A stretch of 64,000 nt of DNA from Rossellomorea aquimaris (GCA_020524245.1 JAIVLN010000005.1:248001-312000); one strand, 5' to 3'. Positions 54,930-63,970 are shown, numbered from the stretch's first letter. Program-made: numbers and translations. Notes: generated by a model not told the origin, from the letters alone.

Positions 54930-56777
54930 TTAAGAATTCTGTTCAGCAAGCTTACGTTTCTTCTCCAAACGCTCACGTTCATTCTTATCTAGAATCTTCT
55001 TACGGAGACGGATGGATTCTGGTGTCACTTCACAGTATTCGTCATCGTTCAAGTACTCTAGCGCTTCTTCAAGTGTCATAACACGCGCTTTCTTCATGGA
55101 TATTGTGTTGTCTTTCCCTGCGGAACGCATATTGGTCAATTGTTTCACCTTCGTAAGATTGACTGTGATGTCATTCTCACGGTTGTGTTCTCCAACAATC
55201 ATCCCTTCATAAATCTCTGTACCAGGTTCTACGAAAATGGTTCCTCGATCCTCGACATTCAGGATTCCATATTGAGAAGCTTTTCCAGACTCCATGGACA
55301 CAAGAACACCTTCCCTACGTCCGCCGATTTTTCCTTGGATAACCGGTTGGTAGCTATCGAAAGAGTGATTCAGAATTCCGTATCCTCTAGTGAGTGTCAG
55401 GAATTCAGTCGTATATCCGATTAATCCACGTGCTGGAACCAAGAATTCAAGTCGTACTTGACCGTTACCATGGTTCAACATGTTGACCATCTCACCTTTA
55501 CGAGCACCTAGTGACTCCATGATCGCTCCAGTATGCTCTTCAGGTACGTCGATTTGTACACGTTCAACAGGTTCACACTTTTGACCGTCGATTTCACGGA
55601 TGATGACGACTGGCTTGGAAACCTGCAGCTCGTAGCCTTCACGTCTCATGTTCTCAATCAAAATGGACAAGTGCAATTCTCCACGTCCTGAAACTGTCCA
55701 TACATCTGGAGAATCCGTGTTTTCAACTCGCAAGCTGACATCGGTCTCCAATTGTTGATTCAATCTTTCTTCGATTTTACGGCTTGTCAGATACTTCCCT
55801 TCACGACCTGCGAAAGGACTGTTGTTGACAAGGAATGTCATTTGGATCGTCGGCTCATCGATACGCAAGATCGGTAATGCTTCTTGATGATCTTCTGGAC
55901 AAACCGTTTCTCCCACGTTGATTTCTTCCATTCCGGAAATCGCAATCAGGTCACCAGACTTCGCTTCATTGATTTCAATTCGCTTCAATCCGAGGAAACC
56001 GAATAGCTTGGTAACACGGAATTTCTTGACTGATCCATCTATTTTCATCAGCGCAACACTCTGACCGACTTTGATCGTTCCACGGAAGACACGACCAATT
56101 CCGATTCGGCCAAGGTAATCATTGTAATCCAACAATGCCACCTGGAATTGTAATGGCTCATCACTTGTATCAGCAGGTGCAGGGATATTATCTAAGATGG
56201 ATTCGAAAATCGCACTCATATCATTTTCTTGTTTTTCTGGTTCTGGATCTTTACTTGCTGTCCCATTCAAGGCAGATGCATAAACGACAGGGAATTCAAG
56301 TTGATCGTCGTCTGCACCGAGTTCGATGAACAGATCGAGTACTTCATCCACTACTTCTGTAGGGCGAGCGAACGGTCGGTCGATTTTATTGACGACAACA
56401 ACCGGTGTCAACTTTTGCTCCAATGCTTTCTTCAGTACGAAGCGTGTTTGTGGCATACACCCTTCATAAGCATCCACAAGTAAGAGAACACCATCAACCA
56501 TTTTCATGATTCGTTCAACTTCTCCACCGAAGTCTGCGTGTCCAGGTGTATCCATGATGTTGATTCGCTTGTCTTGATAGTTGATCGCTGTATTTTTCGC
56601 AAGAATCGTAATTCCGCGTTCCTTTTCTAAATCGTTCGAATCCATAGCACGTTCGCTGACTTGTTCATTGTCTCGGAATGTACCTGATTGGTGCAATAAT
56701 TTATCGACCAATGTGGTTTTACCGTGGTCAACGTGGGCAATGATAGCTATGTTTCGAATTTCTTCTCGAAGATTCAC
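54930..56777 (-). CDS. typA: Translational GTPase TypA/BipA
   Basis: TypA is a ribosome-associated GTPase related to EF-G and LepA, linked to stress and cold growth and 50S assembly. The 615-residue protein has the G motifs [29 protein letters not shown] and NKIDRP, domain II, the two EF-G-like domains and a C-terminal domain unique to TypA (about residues 480-600, [19 protein letters not shown]-like, TNMRSAGKD). It lies between ylaF and ylaH. Confidence 0.96.
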   Translation of the reverse strand: MNLREEIRNIAIIAHVDHGKTTLVDKLLHQSGTFRDNEQVSERAMDSNDLEKERGITILAKNTAINYQDKRINIMDTPGHADFGGEVERIMKMVDGVLLLVDAYEGCMPQTRFVLKKALEQKLTPVVVVNKIDRPFARPTEVVDEVLDLFIELGADDDQLEFPVVYASALNGTASKDPEPEKQENDMSAIFESILDNIPAPADTSDEPLQFQVALLDYNDYLGRIGIGRVFRGTIKVGQSVALMKIDGSVKKFRVTKLFGFLGLKRIEINEAKSGDLIAISGMEEINVGETVCPEDHQEALPILRIDEPTIQMTFLVNNSPFAGREGKYLTSRKIEERLNQQLETDVSLRVENTDSPDVWTVSGRGELHLSILIENMRREGYELQVSKPVVIIREIDGQKCEPVERVQIDVPEEHTGAIMESLGARKGEMVNMLNHGNGQVRLEFLVPARGLIGYTTEFLTLTRGYGILNHSFDSYQPVIQGKIGGRREGVLVSMESGKASQYGILNVEDRGTIFVEPGTEIYEGMIVGEHNRENDITVNLTKVKQLTNMRSAGKDNTISMKKARVMTLEEALEYLNDDEYCEVTPESIRLRKKILDKNERERLEKKRKLAEQNS

Positions 56778-56917
56778 TTCAAATCTCTCCTTAACGTGGG
56801 GAAAGCCCCTACTTATTCGTGTAAAACAAGTTCATATTCAACTTTTCTATTATAGCATAAAATGAAATCTTTTTCTTTCTTTGTATTTTCGATACACTAG
56901 TGATAGGAGGTAAAGCA

Positions 56918-57106
56918 ATGAACAAACAATCCTTAATATTCATCTTAATCTCTGTAGCGGTCACATTTTGCATCGCTTTGATCGGTGTTGCAATCGGAGA
57001 ACAAAGCGGTTTATTGGCATTCATCGGATTTGCAGGTGCATTCTTGTTGATGGGCGTAGGTTTCACATTGAAAAAGAAATTCAGAGAACAAGAAAAAAAT
57101 TCTTGA
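56918..57106 (+). CDS. ylaF: DUF5325 family small membrane protein (YlaF)
   Basis: The 62-residue protein has two membrane helices (about residues 5-25 and 30-50) and a basic, charged end. Its size and position divergent from typA match YlaF. The function is unknown. GATAGGAGG precedes the ATG at 56918. Confidence 0.82.
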   Translation: MNKQSLIFILISVAVTFCIALIGVAIGEQSGLLAFIGFAGAFLLMGVGFTLKKKFREQEKNS

Positions 57107-57112
57107 GTAAAA

Positions 57113-57160
57113 AAACAGGGAACAATCTGTTCATATAAAACCACAGATCATTCCCTGTCC
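57113..57160. terminator. Bidirectional terminator between ylaF and the GNAT gene
   Basis: ACAGGGAACAATCTGT (57115-57130) pairs, 14 of 16 bases, with ACAGATCATTCCCTGT (57143-57158). Confidence 0.8.
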
Positions 57161-57162
57161 TA

Positions 57163-57633
57163 CTACTCTTCAATCGGTTTAGCCATTTTCAAATATTTCC
57201 TTCCGTTATCTAAAACATCCAGTCCTATTTGTTCAAATCCGCTTTTACCGAGAAATTGAATCCAACCAATCCTTTCATAAGGACAACCCGCAAAGACGAT
57301 CGGATAGTCCACCCGTCGGAGGATCTCTTCCAATATTTCCTTGCCCCAACCTTGTTTTCTTCGTTCAGGAGCAATCATAACCATGCCGATCCATGGTTTG
57401 GCATTGGATGGAGCATGAAGAATATGCTGACTGAAGCCAATAAAACCGTCTGCATTGAACCAAACCAACCATTCTCCATCATAGCGATCGTATAGTGACA
57501 TCCATAATTTGAGCCTAGATGGACTCATTTCGACTGCCAACAATCCTTCTTCCTTGAGCCATTCTTCTGATTGTTCAAACCATTTCGATAGGACAGGGAG
57601 ATCTTTTTCTTGTAGTCTTCTCGCTTGAATCAT
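57163..57633 (-). CDS. GNAT family N-acetyltransferase
   Basis: The 156-residue protein has a GNAT domain: MIQARRLQEKDLPVLSKWFE at the start, the acetyl-CoA loop APERRKQGWGKEILEEI near residue 88, and IQFLGKSGFEQIG near the end. The substrate is unknown. Its start codon overlaps the suhB-like stop by four bases, so the two are translated together. Confidence 0.8.
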   Translation of the reverse strand: MIQARRLQEKDLPVLSKWFEQSEEWLKEEGLLAVEMSPSRLKLWMSLYDRYDGEWLVWFNADGFIGFSQHILHAPSNAKPWIGMVMIAPERRKQGWGKEILEEILRRVDYPIVFAGCPYERIGWIQFLGKSGFEQIGLDVLDNGRKYLKMAKPIEE

Positions 57634-58433
57634 TTTTTATCATTCAAAAGATGTTCATCCAGAATATACTGGTGCAAATTCTGTTTTCCTGCAAATATGG
57701 AATTCTTGCCAAGCATATCAAGTTCTTCTCCATCCAGGTTCGTAATGGTGCCGCCGACTTCTTCGATCAAGATCTTTCCAGCTGCAAAGTCCCACGGAGA
57801 TAACCGCATTGTGATATAAGCATCCAGACGTCCAGCTGCTACGAATGCCAGTTCAATGGCTGCCGATCCATACGATCTTGTTCCTCGACACTGGTCAACA
57901 ATCGGTATCAAGATGGATGGGTCCATCCGTTTATTGCTCGTAATCCATGTTGCATTGATGGCAATGATTGACTTTTCAAGTTCTACCTTTTCTAACTTCG
58001 GCAAGGGATGTTCATTCATATAGGCTCCATTACCCTTGATAGCATGGAACATTTCATCATTGACGACATTGTAGATCAGCCCGACTTTCCCTTCCCCTTC
58101 ATGATACACCGCAATGGAAATGGCAAAGTTCGTTTGTTGATGGACAAAATTCATCGTTCCGTCAATCGGGTCGATGATCCAAACGGTTCCTTCCATCGAC
58201 TGGACATCATCTCCACTGCCTTCTTCCCCCAGGATTTGATGCTCAGGATAATGTTTTCTTATTTTATCAATCAAGAAGCTCTCTACTTCTCTATCCATAT
58301 TCGTCACTAAGTCATCCGCGTTCGACTTCGTCTCAATGGTCAATTGTTTCTTGAATGATTCACGGATTACAGTTCCTGCTTCATATGCCCAATCCATGGC
58401 ATGATGACTAATGCGATTCCAATCAGTTGCCAC
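57630..58433 (-). CDS. Inositol monophosphatase family protein (YktC/SuhB)
   Basis: The 267-residue protein has the Li-sensitive magnesium phosphatase motifs: LGEEGSG (metal-binding Glu) near residue 70, WIIDPIDGTMNFVH near residue 88, and AYITMRLSPWDFAAGKILIEEVGG near residue 215. It dephosphorylates inositol phosphates or related sugar phosphates; the true substrate may be different. In B. subtilis yktC sits in the same area near yktB. It overlaps the GNAT gene by four bases. Confidence 0.9.
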   Translation of the reverse strand: MATDWNRISHHAMDWAYEAGTVIRESFKKQLTIETKSNADDLVTNMDREVESFLIDKIRKHYPEHQILGEEGSGDDVQSMEGTVWIIDPIDGTMNFVHQQTNFAISIAVYHEGEGKVGLIYNVVNDEMFHAIKGNGAYMNEHPLPKLEKVELEKSIIAINATWITSNKRMDPSILIPIVDQCRGTRSYGSAAIELAFVAAGRLDAYITMRLSPWDFAAGKILIEEVGGTITNLDGEELDMLGKNSIFAGKQNLHQYILDEHLLNDKK

Positions 58434-58464
58434 TTTGTCACTCCTCTATGTATTTTTTATTCAC

Positions 58465-58497
58465 AAAAAACGAACCCCATTAGTGTAGGTTCGTTCT
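58465..58497 (-). terminator. Terminator after the 62-residue gene
   Basis: AACGAACC (58469-58476) pairs with GGTTCGTT (58488-58495), followed on the minus strand by TTTTTTG. Confidence 0.85.
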
Positions 58498-58513
58498 ATC
58501 CAAATTACAATTA

Positions 58514-58702
58514 TTATGCCTCTAATTGTAACATTTCTTGTCTTAATCGTTCTAATTTTTTCTTCGACCTTTTGACCTGATCAGAATCTTTTGCGACGAG
58601 TGCATCGTGTAGAGTTGCCAATTCATAATCAATCTCTAACCGAAGAACTGGGATCCGGCGCTCCGCTTCTGTCTTTTTAAGCGTTTGAATCACTTGTTTC
58701 AT
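58514..58702 (-). CDS. Small coiled-coil protein, unknown function
   Basis: The 62-residue protein is almost wholly helical and charged (EAERRIPVLRLEIDYELATLHDALVAK), suggesting a short coiled coil. AAAAGGAG precedes the ATG by about ten bases. I do not recognise it. It occupies the small gap between suhB and yktB; B. subtilis has other small genes here (such as ykzI). It has its own terminator. Confidence 0.72.
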   Translation of the reverse strand: MKQVIQTLKKTEAERRIPVLRLEIDYELATLHDALVAKDSDQVKRSKKKLERLRQEMLQLEA

Positions 58703-58947
58703 GGTAACTCACACTCCTTTTCTTTTTTGAAAGCGTTGGTTCATACTGATAGGGGTCTAATCGGATGGGCGAATTGACTTTCAACTCCAACTTGCATTAT
58801 CATACTATTCTGAATATTTAAATAAATATTCCACTTTCTTTAGGCTTCCCATACCCATATCACTTGATCAGAGCAAAGATGTATCTGATTTTGATATGGA
58901 TTATTCCTGTGGTAAACTCAATTTAATATTTCAACGAGGTGAATTAC

Positions 58948-59589
58948 ATGAGTTTCGAAGGTTTCTCGAAAGACGATTTCAATGTATTTACAATCCAAGG
59001 ATTAGAACCAAGAATGGAAGGGATTCAAAACCATATCCGTCCTAAACTTGAACAATTAGGTGAACATTTTGCTCCTACTCTTTCTGCAGCCACAGGTGAG
59101 GAAATATTCTATCATACCGCCAAACATGCTCGGAGAACGGTCAACCCTCCTGATGATACATGGGTAGCTTTTGCGAAAAGTAATCGTGGTTACAAGAAGC
59201 TACCTCACTTCCAAATCGGTTTGTTCCAAAGTCATCTTTTCGTTTGGTTTGCAGTGATTTATGAGTCTCCAATCAAGAAGGAATTCGCCGAGAAATTAGC
59301 AGATCACCAACAGGAAATCTTAAAACAAATCCCTAATCATTACGTATGGTCTACCGATCACACCAAACCAGATGCCATTCCACATACCGACGTGGATGAG
59401 GACAAATTCACTGAAATGACTAAGCGTCTGAAGGATGTCAAGAAAGCAGAATTACTTTGTGGCATTCATATACCACATGACGATAAAATACTACAGGATG
59501 GAGAAGCTTTACTTTCTGAAATGGATCGCACTTTCCATACTCTGTTGCCTTTATATGAATATGCCAGGGGCGTATATGTTACTAGCTGA
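58948..59589 (+). CDS. yktB: DUF1054/UPF0637 family protein YktB
   Basis: The 213-residue protein matches Ykt[37 protein letters not shown]-like (here [20 protein letters not shown]), and [22 protein letters not shown]. Its function is unknown. The ATG at 58948 follows AACGAGGTG. The neighbouring yktA (UPF0223) gene of B. subtilis is not seen. Confidence 0.92.
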   Translation: MSFEGFSKDDFNVFTIQGLEPRMEGIQNHIRPKLEQLGEHFAPTLSAATGEEIFYHTAKHARRTVNPPDDTWVAFAKSNRGYKKLPHFQIGLFQSHLFVWFAVIYESPIKKEFAEKLADHQQEILKQIPNHYVWSTDHTKPDAIPHTDVDEDKFTEMTKRLKDVKKAELLCGIHIPHDDKILQDGEALLSEMDRTFHTLLPLYEYARGVYVTS

Positions 59590-59697
59590 TCCATTTAAAG
59601 TTAATGTATTATATTAAAGGGTTGAATCGAACGTATAGGTATTTATCATTAGAAAACAAATAAATCTACAAATGGATGTTGTACATCAATTTTAAGA

Positions 59698-59754
59698 AGA
59701 AGGCTGACATTCAGATGGGGGTAAATTCCACCATTTGATGTCAGCCTCTTTTCA
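59698..59754 (+). terminator. Terminator after yktB
   Basis: AGGCTGACAT (59701-59710) pairs with ATGTCAGCCT (59738-59747), extended inside by TCAGATGG/CCATTTGA. CTTTT follows. Confidence 0.75.
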
Positions 59755-59890
59755 GATTTGAGCTATAAATTCGGATTTTGGGCTATAATTTTGGATTCTG
59801 GGCTATAATTCTGGATTTTGGGCTATAATTTCTGAAATCGGTCTATAATTTCTGAAATCGATCTATAATTCTTAAATCTGATCTATAATG
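59751..59890. repeat. 20-bp tandem repeat with embedded TATAAT
   Basis: Six full units of exactly 20 bases (starting at 59761, 59781, 59801, 59821, 59841, 59861) plus half units at both ends. Each unit begins with a pattern of [AG][GT]CTATAA[AT]T and ends with a TTG or TCG/CTG triplet. TATAAT is present in five of the six full units and again in the last half unit. Sequence drifts gradually from left (GGCTATAATT, GGATTTTG) to right (ATCTATAATT, AAATCTG). The array lies between yktB and the nitronate monooxygenase terminator. Confidence 0.9.
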
Positions 59891-59891
59891 A

Positions 59892-59925
59892 AAAAAGCAG
59901 AGCCTCGTATGAGCTCTGCTTTCCC
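59892..59925 (-). terminator. Terminator after the nitronate monooxygenase-like gene
   Basis: AAAGCAGAGC (59894-59903) pairs perfectly with GCTCTGCTTT (59913-59922), followed on the minus strand by TTTTTTC. It directly abuts the tandem repeat. Confidence 0.9.
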
Positions 59926-59947
59926 CAATTTTTTACCGAAAACTCAT

Positions 59948-60907
59948 TCAGTTCCCCCACTTGTTCCTGATCTCTTCAGCTTCAGTAAGGATTCGCTTGA
60001 ACAATTCCTCTACAGTCGGTACATCATTAATTCTGCCGATAACTTGACCTGCCCAGCCGAACCCACGATCGAGCTTCCCTTCATTAGCGAAAGCTTGATT
60101 CGCTTTTCCCGATATGTAATCTTTAATCGCCTCATAGTTTGGCTCTACTTTTTCAATCTCCAAGATTTTTTCAGCCCATTCATTTCGAACGACACGTCCA
60201 GGTGCACCTATTGATTGTTTAATAAGCATCGTATCTGTCTCCTTTCCAGTGACTAACGCTTCTTTATAGAAAGGGTGTGCATGGGTACACTCGACGGTTG
60301 CGATGAACCTAGTTCCCATTTCAATTCCATCCGCACCTAGCGCGAGCGCAGCCATCATACCTCTTCCATCTCCTATACCTCCTGAAGCTACAACTGGAAT
60401 GGAGACACTGTCCACTACTTGAGGTGTGAGCACCATCGTGCTGACATCTTCTTTTCCGATGTGGCCGCCACCTTCTTGCCCAACGACCATCACAGCATCT
60501 GCACCGAGCTTTTCAGCTTTCACAGCTTGTCTTTTCGAGGCGACAAGTACGAGTTTTTTGACATTGACACCTTCTAGTTGCTCAAAAACGGGCGTTGGAT
60601 TTCCACCGGTCATTGAAATGACGGGCACCTCTTCATCAATTGCTACCTGTAACATGTCTTCAAACGGGCGACCGTGTTGGCCAATTGCGTAATTGACACC
60701 GAAAGGTCGATCCGTTTTTAGTTTCACATTCCTGATTTCTTTCCTTAACGCTTCGGGTGATGGGAGGGACATGGCTGTTATTTGACCTAATCCACCAGCA
60801 TTGGAGACTGCAGCGGCAAGTTCCGAATAGGCTAAATAGGCCAGACCTCCTTGTATAATCGGATATTCAATCCCTAAAAGTGTCGTAAGCCGAGTTGTAA
60901 AGTTCAT
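59948..60907 (-). CDS. Nitronate monooxygenase / FabK-like FMN protein
   Basis: The 319-residue protein has a TIM barrel with FMN-binding motifs: PIIQGGLAYLAYSELAAAVSNAGGLG at the start (catalytic region), VVGQEGGGHIG near residue 140, and VVASGGIGDGRGMMAALALGADGIEMGTRF near residue 180. The family contains nitronate monooxygenases and the FabK enoyl-ACP reductases. The GGxxGGHxG loop is common to both, so the exact role is open. The start at 60907 follows GGAGTGAG; 47 codons of upstream frame lack support. Confidence 0.85.
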   Translation of the reverse strand: MNFTTRLTTLLGIEYPIIQGGLAYLAYSELAAAVSNAGGLGQITAMSLPSPEALRKEIRNVKLKTDRPFGVNYAIGQHGRPFEDMLQVAIDEEVPVISMTGGNPTPVFEQLEGVNVKKLVLVASKRQAVKAEKLGADAVMVVGQEGGGHIGKEDVSTMVLTPQVVDSVSIPVVASGGIGDGRGMMAALALGADGIEMGTRFIATVECTHAHPFYKEALVTGKETDTMLIKQSIGAPGRVVRNEWAEKILEIEKVEPNYEAIKDYISGKANQAFANEGKLDRGFGWAGQVIGRINDVPTVEELFKRILTEAEEIRNKWGN

Positions 60908-61074
60908 CTTCTCACTCCAGTCCTTTTTATGTAGTTTCTTCCTATTCTCTTGTATTGCTACAAGAATGAAAAAAATTACTTGCAACCGCACGCAGATTTG
61001 ATATACTTTGTCTTGTTTTATCATTCTATCATATGTTCGACGATTCATTATTTAATATAAATGAGGTGTACTGA

Positions 61075-62550
61075 TTGTCACAAAACGAAACACCCCTCTT
61101 TACTGGTCTATTGAACCATGCAAAACGGGACCCGATACAATTCCATATTCCTGGTCATAAAAAAGGTAGAGGTATGGATCCCGAATTCAGGGATTTCATT
61201 GGCGAAAACGCCTTATCAATCGATTTGATCAACATTGGTCCATTAGATGATCTACATCATCCACACGGGATGATCAAGGAAGCTCAGCAACTTGCTGCAG
61301 AAGCTTTTGGAGCGGACCATACCTTCTTTTCAGTACAAGGTACGAGCGGTGCGATCATGACGATGATCCTTGCTGTGTGTAAACCTGGTGAAAAGGTACT
61401 CGTGCCACGTAATGTCCATAAGTCTGTCATGTCAGCGATTATTTTTTCAGGTGCTGTTCCTGTATTCATCCATCCAGACATCGACCCTACTCTTGGTATT
61501 TCACACGGTATAACGACTCAATCAGTGAAGAAAGCCCTTGAGCAACATCCAGATGCGAAAGGGTTACTTGTCATCAATCCGACTTACTTCGGCATCAGTG
61601 CCGACTTGAAAGAAATTGTCCGACTCGCTCACTCATATGACATTCCAGTACTTGTGGATGAAGCACACGGAGTTCATATCCATTTCCATGATCGGTTGCC
61701 CCTCTCTGCAATGCAGGCTGGTGCAGACATGGCCGCAACAAGCGTCCACAAACTGGGAGGATCGTTGACACAAAGCTCCATATTGAATGTCCGAGGCAAC
61801 CTCGTATCACCGGAACGTGTCCAGTCTATCTTAAGTATGATGACGACTACATCTACTTCCTATATCTTACTTGCGTCACTTGATGTAGCAAGAAGAAGAT
61901 TGGCTACTCAGGGATATGAGTTAGCGGAACAGGCGATTCACCTCGCCGAATCGGCACGGAGACAGATCAATGAAATTACGAACATCCATTGTGTTGGGCA
62001 GGAGATACTCGGTACACCGGCAACGTTTGATTTTGATCCTACAAAACTGATCATATCGGTGAAAGAGCTTAATATCACTGGGTATGATGTAGAAGTATGG
62101 TTAAGGGAGAAGCATAATATTGAGGTTGAGTTATCGGACCTCTATAATATACTTTGTATCATTACGTCCGGAGATAGAGAAGAGGAAGTCCAAAAGCTTA
62201 TTGAAGCTTTGACTGAGCTTTCTCACATGCATCAAGAATCAAACAAGGAAACCAAAACGACGATTCCAGTAAGTGTTCCAAGTATTCCGGTCTTGTCATT
62301 ATCACCCCGTGATGCGTTCTATGCAGAGACGGAAAGCATTCCTTTTGAAGAGGCGACAGGCAGGATTATCGCTGAATTTGTGATGGTTTATCCACCAGGT
62401 ATTCCGATTTTCATCCCTGGGGAGATCATCACCCAGGAAAATATCGATTATATTTTTGAAAATATTGAAGCCGGATTACCAGTCCAAGGACCTGAAGATG
62501 AATCTTTGAAAATGATCCGTGTAATCAAGGAGCACAAGCCGATTTTTTAA
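61075..62550 (+). CDS. speA: Arginine decarboxylase SpeA (Orn/Lys/Arg decarboxylase family)
   Basis: This PLP enzyme makes agmatine from arginine, the first step of polyamine synthesis in B. subtilis. The 491-residue protein has an aminotransferase-fold domain and a C-terminal domain (about residues 400-490). HIPGHKKGRG is near residue 24, the cofactor Asp in VLVDEAHGVH near residue 195, and the PLP Lys in ATSVHKLGGSLTQ near residue 228. The family also contains lysine decarboxylases, but the position next to the ykt genes and SR1 is that of speA. The start is TTG after ATGAGGTG. Confidence 0.9.
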   Translation: MSQNETPLFTGLLNHAKRDPIQFHIPGHKKGRGMDPEFRDFIGENALSIDLINIGPLDDLHHPHGMIKEAQQLAAEAFGADHTFFSVQGTSGAIMTMILAVCKPGEKVLVPRNVHKSVMSAIIFSGAVPVFIHPDIDPTLGISHGITTQSVKKALEQHPDAKGLLVINPTYFGISADLKEIVRLAHSYDIPVLVDEAHGVHIHFHDRLPLSAMQAGADMAATSVHKLGGSLTQSSILNVRGNLVSPERVQSILSMMTTTSTSYILLASLDVARRRLATQGYELAEQAIHLAESARRQINEITNIHCVGQEILGTPATFDFDPTKLIISVKELNITGYDVEVWLREKHNIEVELSDLYNILCIITSGDREEEVQKLIEALTELSHMHQESNKETKTTIPVSVPSIPVLSLSPRDAFYAETESIPFEEATGRIIAEFVMVYPPGIPIFIPGEIITQENIDYIFENIEAGLPVQGPEDESLKMIRVIKEHKPIF

Positions 62551-62617
62551 TTCTGATGTATTGATTGAAGATACTGAAAAAAAGTTGATGGATCAATTCA
62601 CAATCAATGTAACTTAA

Positions 62618-62652
62618 AGAAGACCGCCTCAACGTTACAGAGGCGGTCTTCT
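62618..62652. terminator. Shared terminator of speA and the SR1-type RNA
   Basis: A 13-base perfect stem, 62618-62630 with 62640-62652, around a 9-base loop. CTTCTCTTATT follows on the plus strand and CTTCTTTAAG on the minus strand, so either transcript could end here. Confidence 0.85.
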
Positions 62653-62666
62653 CTTATTCCCATATA

Positions 62667-62795
62667 TCAGGCGTTCTTCTTGCCATTTTTTCTTTTCCGT
62701 TTGCAGTCCGGACAGTTGGAGTATAAAGTAGTCACCTTATCCACATCAAAATGTTCAATCGTCATATCACAAGTTTGGCAAATTACTGTTCCCAT
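62667..62795 (-). CDS. GapA-binding peptide SR1P
   Basis: This 42-residue peptide begins MGTVICQTCDMTIEHF and contains DKVTTLYSNCPDC, the SR1P pattern with two CxxC pairs, and ends in a basic tail (KRKRKNGKK). SR1P in B. subtilis binds glyceraldehyde-3-phosphate dehydrogenase GapA and promotes its interaction with RNase J1. GGAGAGGGATGG precedes the ATG. It is encoded inside the SR1-type RNA, convergent with speA. Confidence 0.9.
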   Translation of the reverse strand: MGTVICQTCDMTIEHFDVDKVTTLYSNCPDCKRKRKNGKKNA

Positions 62796-62819
62796 TGTCC
62801 ATCCCTCTCCTTCGCTTCG

Positions 62820-62833
62820 TGTAAGCGCTTTTA
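62820..62833 (-). promoter_or_regulatory. Catabolite-responsive (cre) site in the SR1 leader
   Basis: TGTAAGCGCTTTTA (plus strand reading) matches the CcpA cre consensus TGWAANCGNTNWCA at all but the next-to-last position. It lies about 10 to 24 bases downstream of the predicted transcript start, where binding would block elongation. This predicts glucose repression of the RNA. Confidence 0.65.
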
Positions 62834-62849
62834 TTATGTCGTTACATTC

Positions 62850-62878
62850 ATATTATGATGTCACAATTAAATTGTCAA
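62850..62878 (-). promoter_or_regulatory. Promoter of the SR1-type RNA
   Basis: On the minus strand TTGACA (62878-62873) is followed after 17 bases by TAATAT (62855-62850), a near-consensus sigma-A promoter. Confidence 0.85.
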
Positions 62879-62940
62879 GGATAAATTGTATGTCACATTG
62901 AAGAAAAGTATGCATTATTACAGCCGGTTCATTTTTTATT

Positions 62941-62977
62941 AAAAAAAGCCCGGACATTCTTACGAATACCGGGCTTT
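62941..62977 (-). terminator. Terminator after the DUF3055 gene
   Basis: AAAGCCCGG (62945-62953) pairs perfectly with CCGGGCTTT (62969-62977), followed on the minus strand by TTTTTTT. Confidence 0.9.
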
Positions 62978-62984
62978 ACATCTC

Positions 62985-63284
62985 TTATTCATATTGTTCA
63001 GCAATTGGAGAGAACGGGAGCGATTCCTCAAAAAAAGATGACAGCTCTTCTGCCTCTTTCCTGGACTGGATTTTAAAGGCTTTTTGAATACTTTCCGTGT
63101 TCTTCAGATCAGTCGCATCCATCAATGTGGAGCGCCCGGTCTGCATGCAAACGACGAGCGGTTTACCGAAGAACATGTTTGTGTAGACAATTCCGAAATC
63201 ATATCGGACATGTTCGGTAGTGAACCCTACAAACCTGACTTTAACCGTTTCGTCTTCATCATAAAGTTTGTCAAAAAGATCCAT
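62985..63284 (-). CDS. DUF3055 family protein
   Basis: The 99-residue protein has an RFVGFTTEHVRYDFGIVYT-type core, FFGKPLVVCMQTGRSTLM and a C-terminal helix (RKEAEELSSFFEESL). I place it in DUF3055, a Bacilli family of unknown function, from memory of this pattern. It lies upstream of SR1 on the same strand. AGGAGGGCG precedes the ATG, and it has its own terminator. Confidence 0.75.
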   Translation of the reverse strand: MDLFDKLYDEDETVKVRFVGFTTEHVRYDFGIVYTNMFFGKPLVVCMQTGRSTLMDATDLKNTESIQKAFKIQSRKEAEELSSFFEESLPFSPIAEQYE

Positions 63285-63514
63285 ACCACGCCCTCCTTCT
63301 GAATTTTTTGAATATTATAACTAATTATACTCCTGGAACCCAGAAATAACAATGCTTTCGACAATACTTTTTATTTCAATTGGATGACAGTCGTAATCTG
63401 ATCCTCCTCCTTTCTTAGATATGCCCTTTGGATTTCTCTTCACCTACGTCTGTCAATTTTTCAAATCTAATGATACTATTATTAATATCCATGTACTGAC
63501 AGGAGTGAACGATA

Positions 63515-63928
63515 TTGTCTAGTAGTGCATACGTCAAATTAGTGGAAAAATCCAAACAGCAATCCATAACATTGGATGATGTTGAAAAACTCATACGATA
63601 CTACAAAGAAATCACTTCAAAAACAGGGGAACAACTTGGTTGGAAATATGGCTCTGCAGCGTTTCCGTACTCCATTGAACGCCGTGAGTCCAAGGAATTA
63701 AAATACTACGAATTGAAAGGTTCAGATCAAGGCTATCACTACATACTTGTCGGAGTTGGGTCAGAATTTAACTCGGAGAACACTACCCAAGTTCAAATTG
63801 TCCTACCAGATGGTGCCACGCATGGTGATAAAGGAAAAGCTGTAGAATTCAGCAAATTTCTAGCCAAACAGCTAAATGGAGAACTCCATCTTTTCAACGG
63901 AAGGATCATGTATTATTACAAGCGATAA
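63515..63928 (+). CDS. DUF1885 family protein
   Basis: The 137-residue protein begins MSSSAYVKLVEKSKQQSITL and ends LNGELHLFNGRIMYYYKR, both characteristic of DUF1885, a small Bacillus family with an FKBP-like or PPIase-like fold reported for its structure in my recollection. HYILVGVGSEFN and LPDGATHGDKGKAVEFSKFL are in the middle. The function is unknown. The start is TTG after ACAGGAGTG. Confidence 0.78.
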   Translation: MSSSAYVKLVEKSKQQSITLDDVEKLIRYYKEITSKTGEQLGWKYGSAAFPYSIERRESKELKYYELKGSDQGYHYILVGVGSEFNSENTTQVQIVLPDGATHGDKGKAVEFSKFLAKQLNGELHLFNGRIMYYYKR

Positions 63929-63940
63929 TAAGGATAAGCA

Positions 63941-63970
63941 GAAGGATGACATCGATATGTCATCCTTTCT
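63941..63970. terminator. Terminator after the DUF1885 gene
   Basis: AAGGATGACAT (63941-63951) pairs perfectly with ATGTCATCCTT (63956-63966), followed by TCTA. No gene could be supported in the remaining bases to the right edge. Confidence 0.75.

Larger units (their letters stand above)
62611..62843 (-). ncRNA. SR1-type dual-function RNA
   Basis: A transcript predicted from the promoter at 62850-62878 to the terminator at 62618-62652 would be about 230 bases and carries only the SR1P reading frame. SR1 of B. subtilis is about 205 bases, lies next to speA, base-pairs with ahrC mRNA (arginine catabolism) and encodes SR1P. Neighbourhood, size and the encoded peptide all agree. Ends are predicted, not measured. 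Confidence 0.75.

Noticed and set aside
58724-58739. A cre-like sequence TGAAAGCGTTGGTT before the 62-residue gene
   Set aside because: The right half does not match the cre consensus, and there is no clear promoter next to it.
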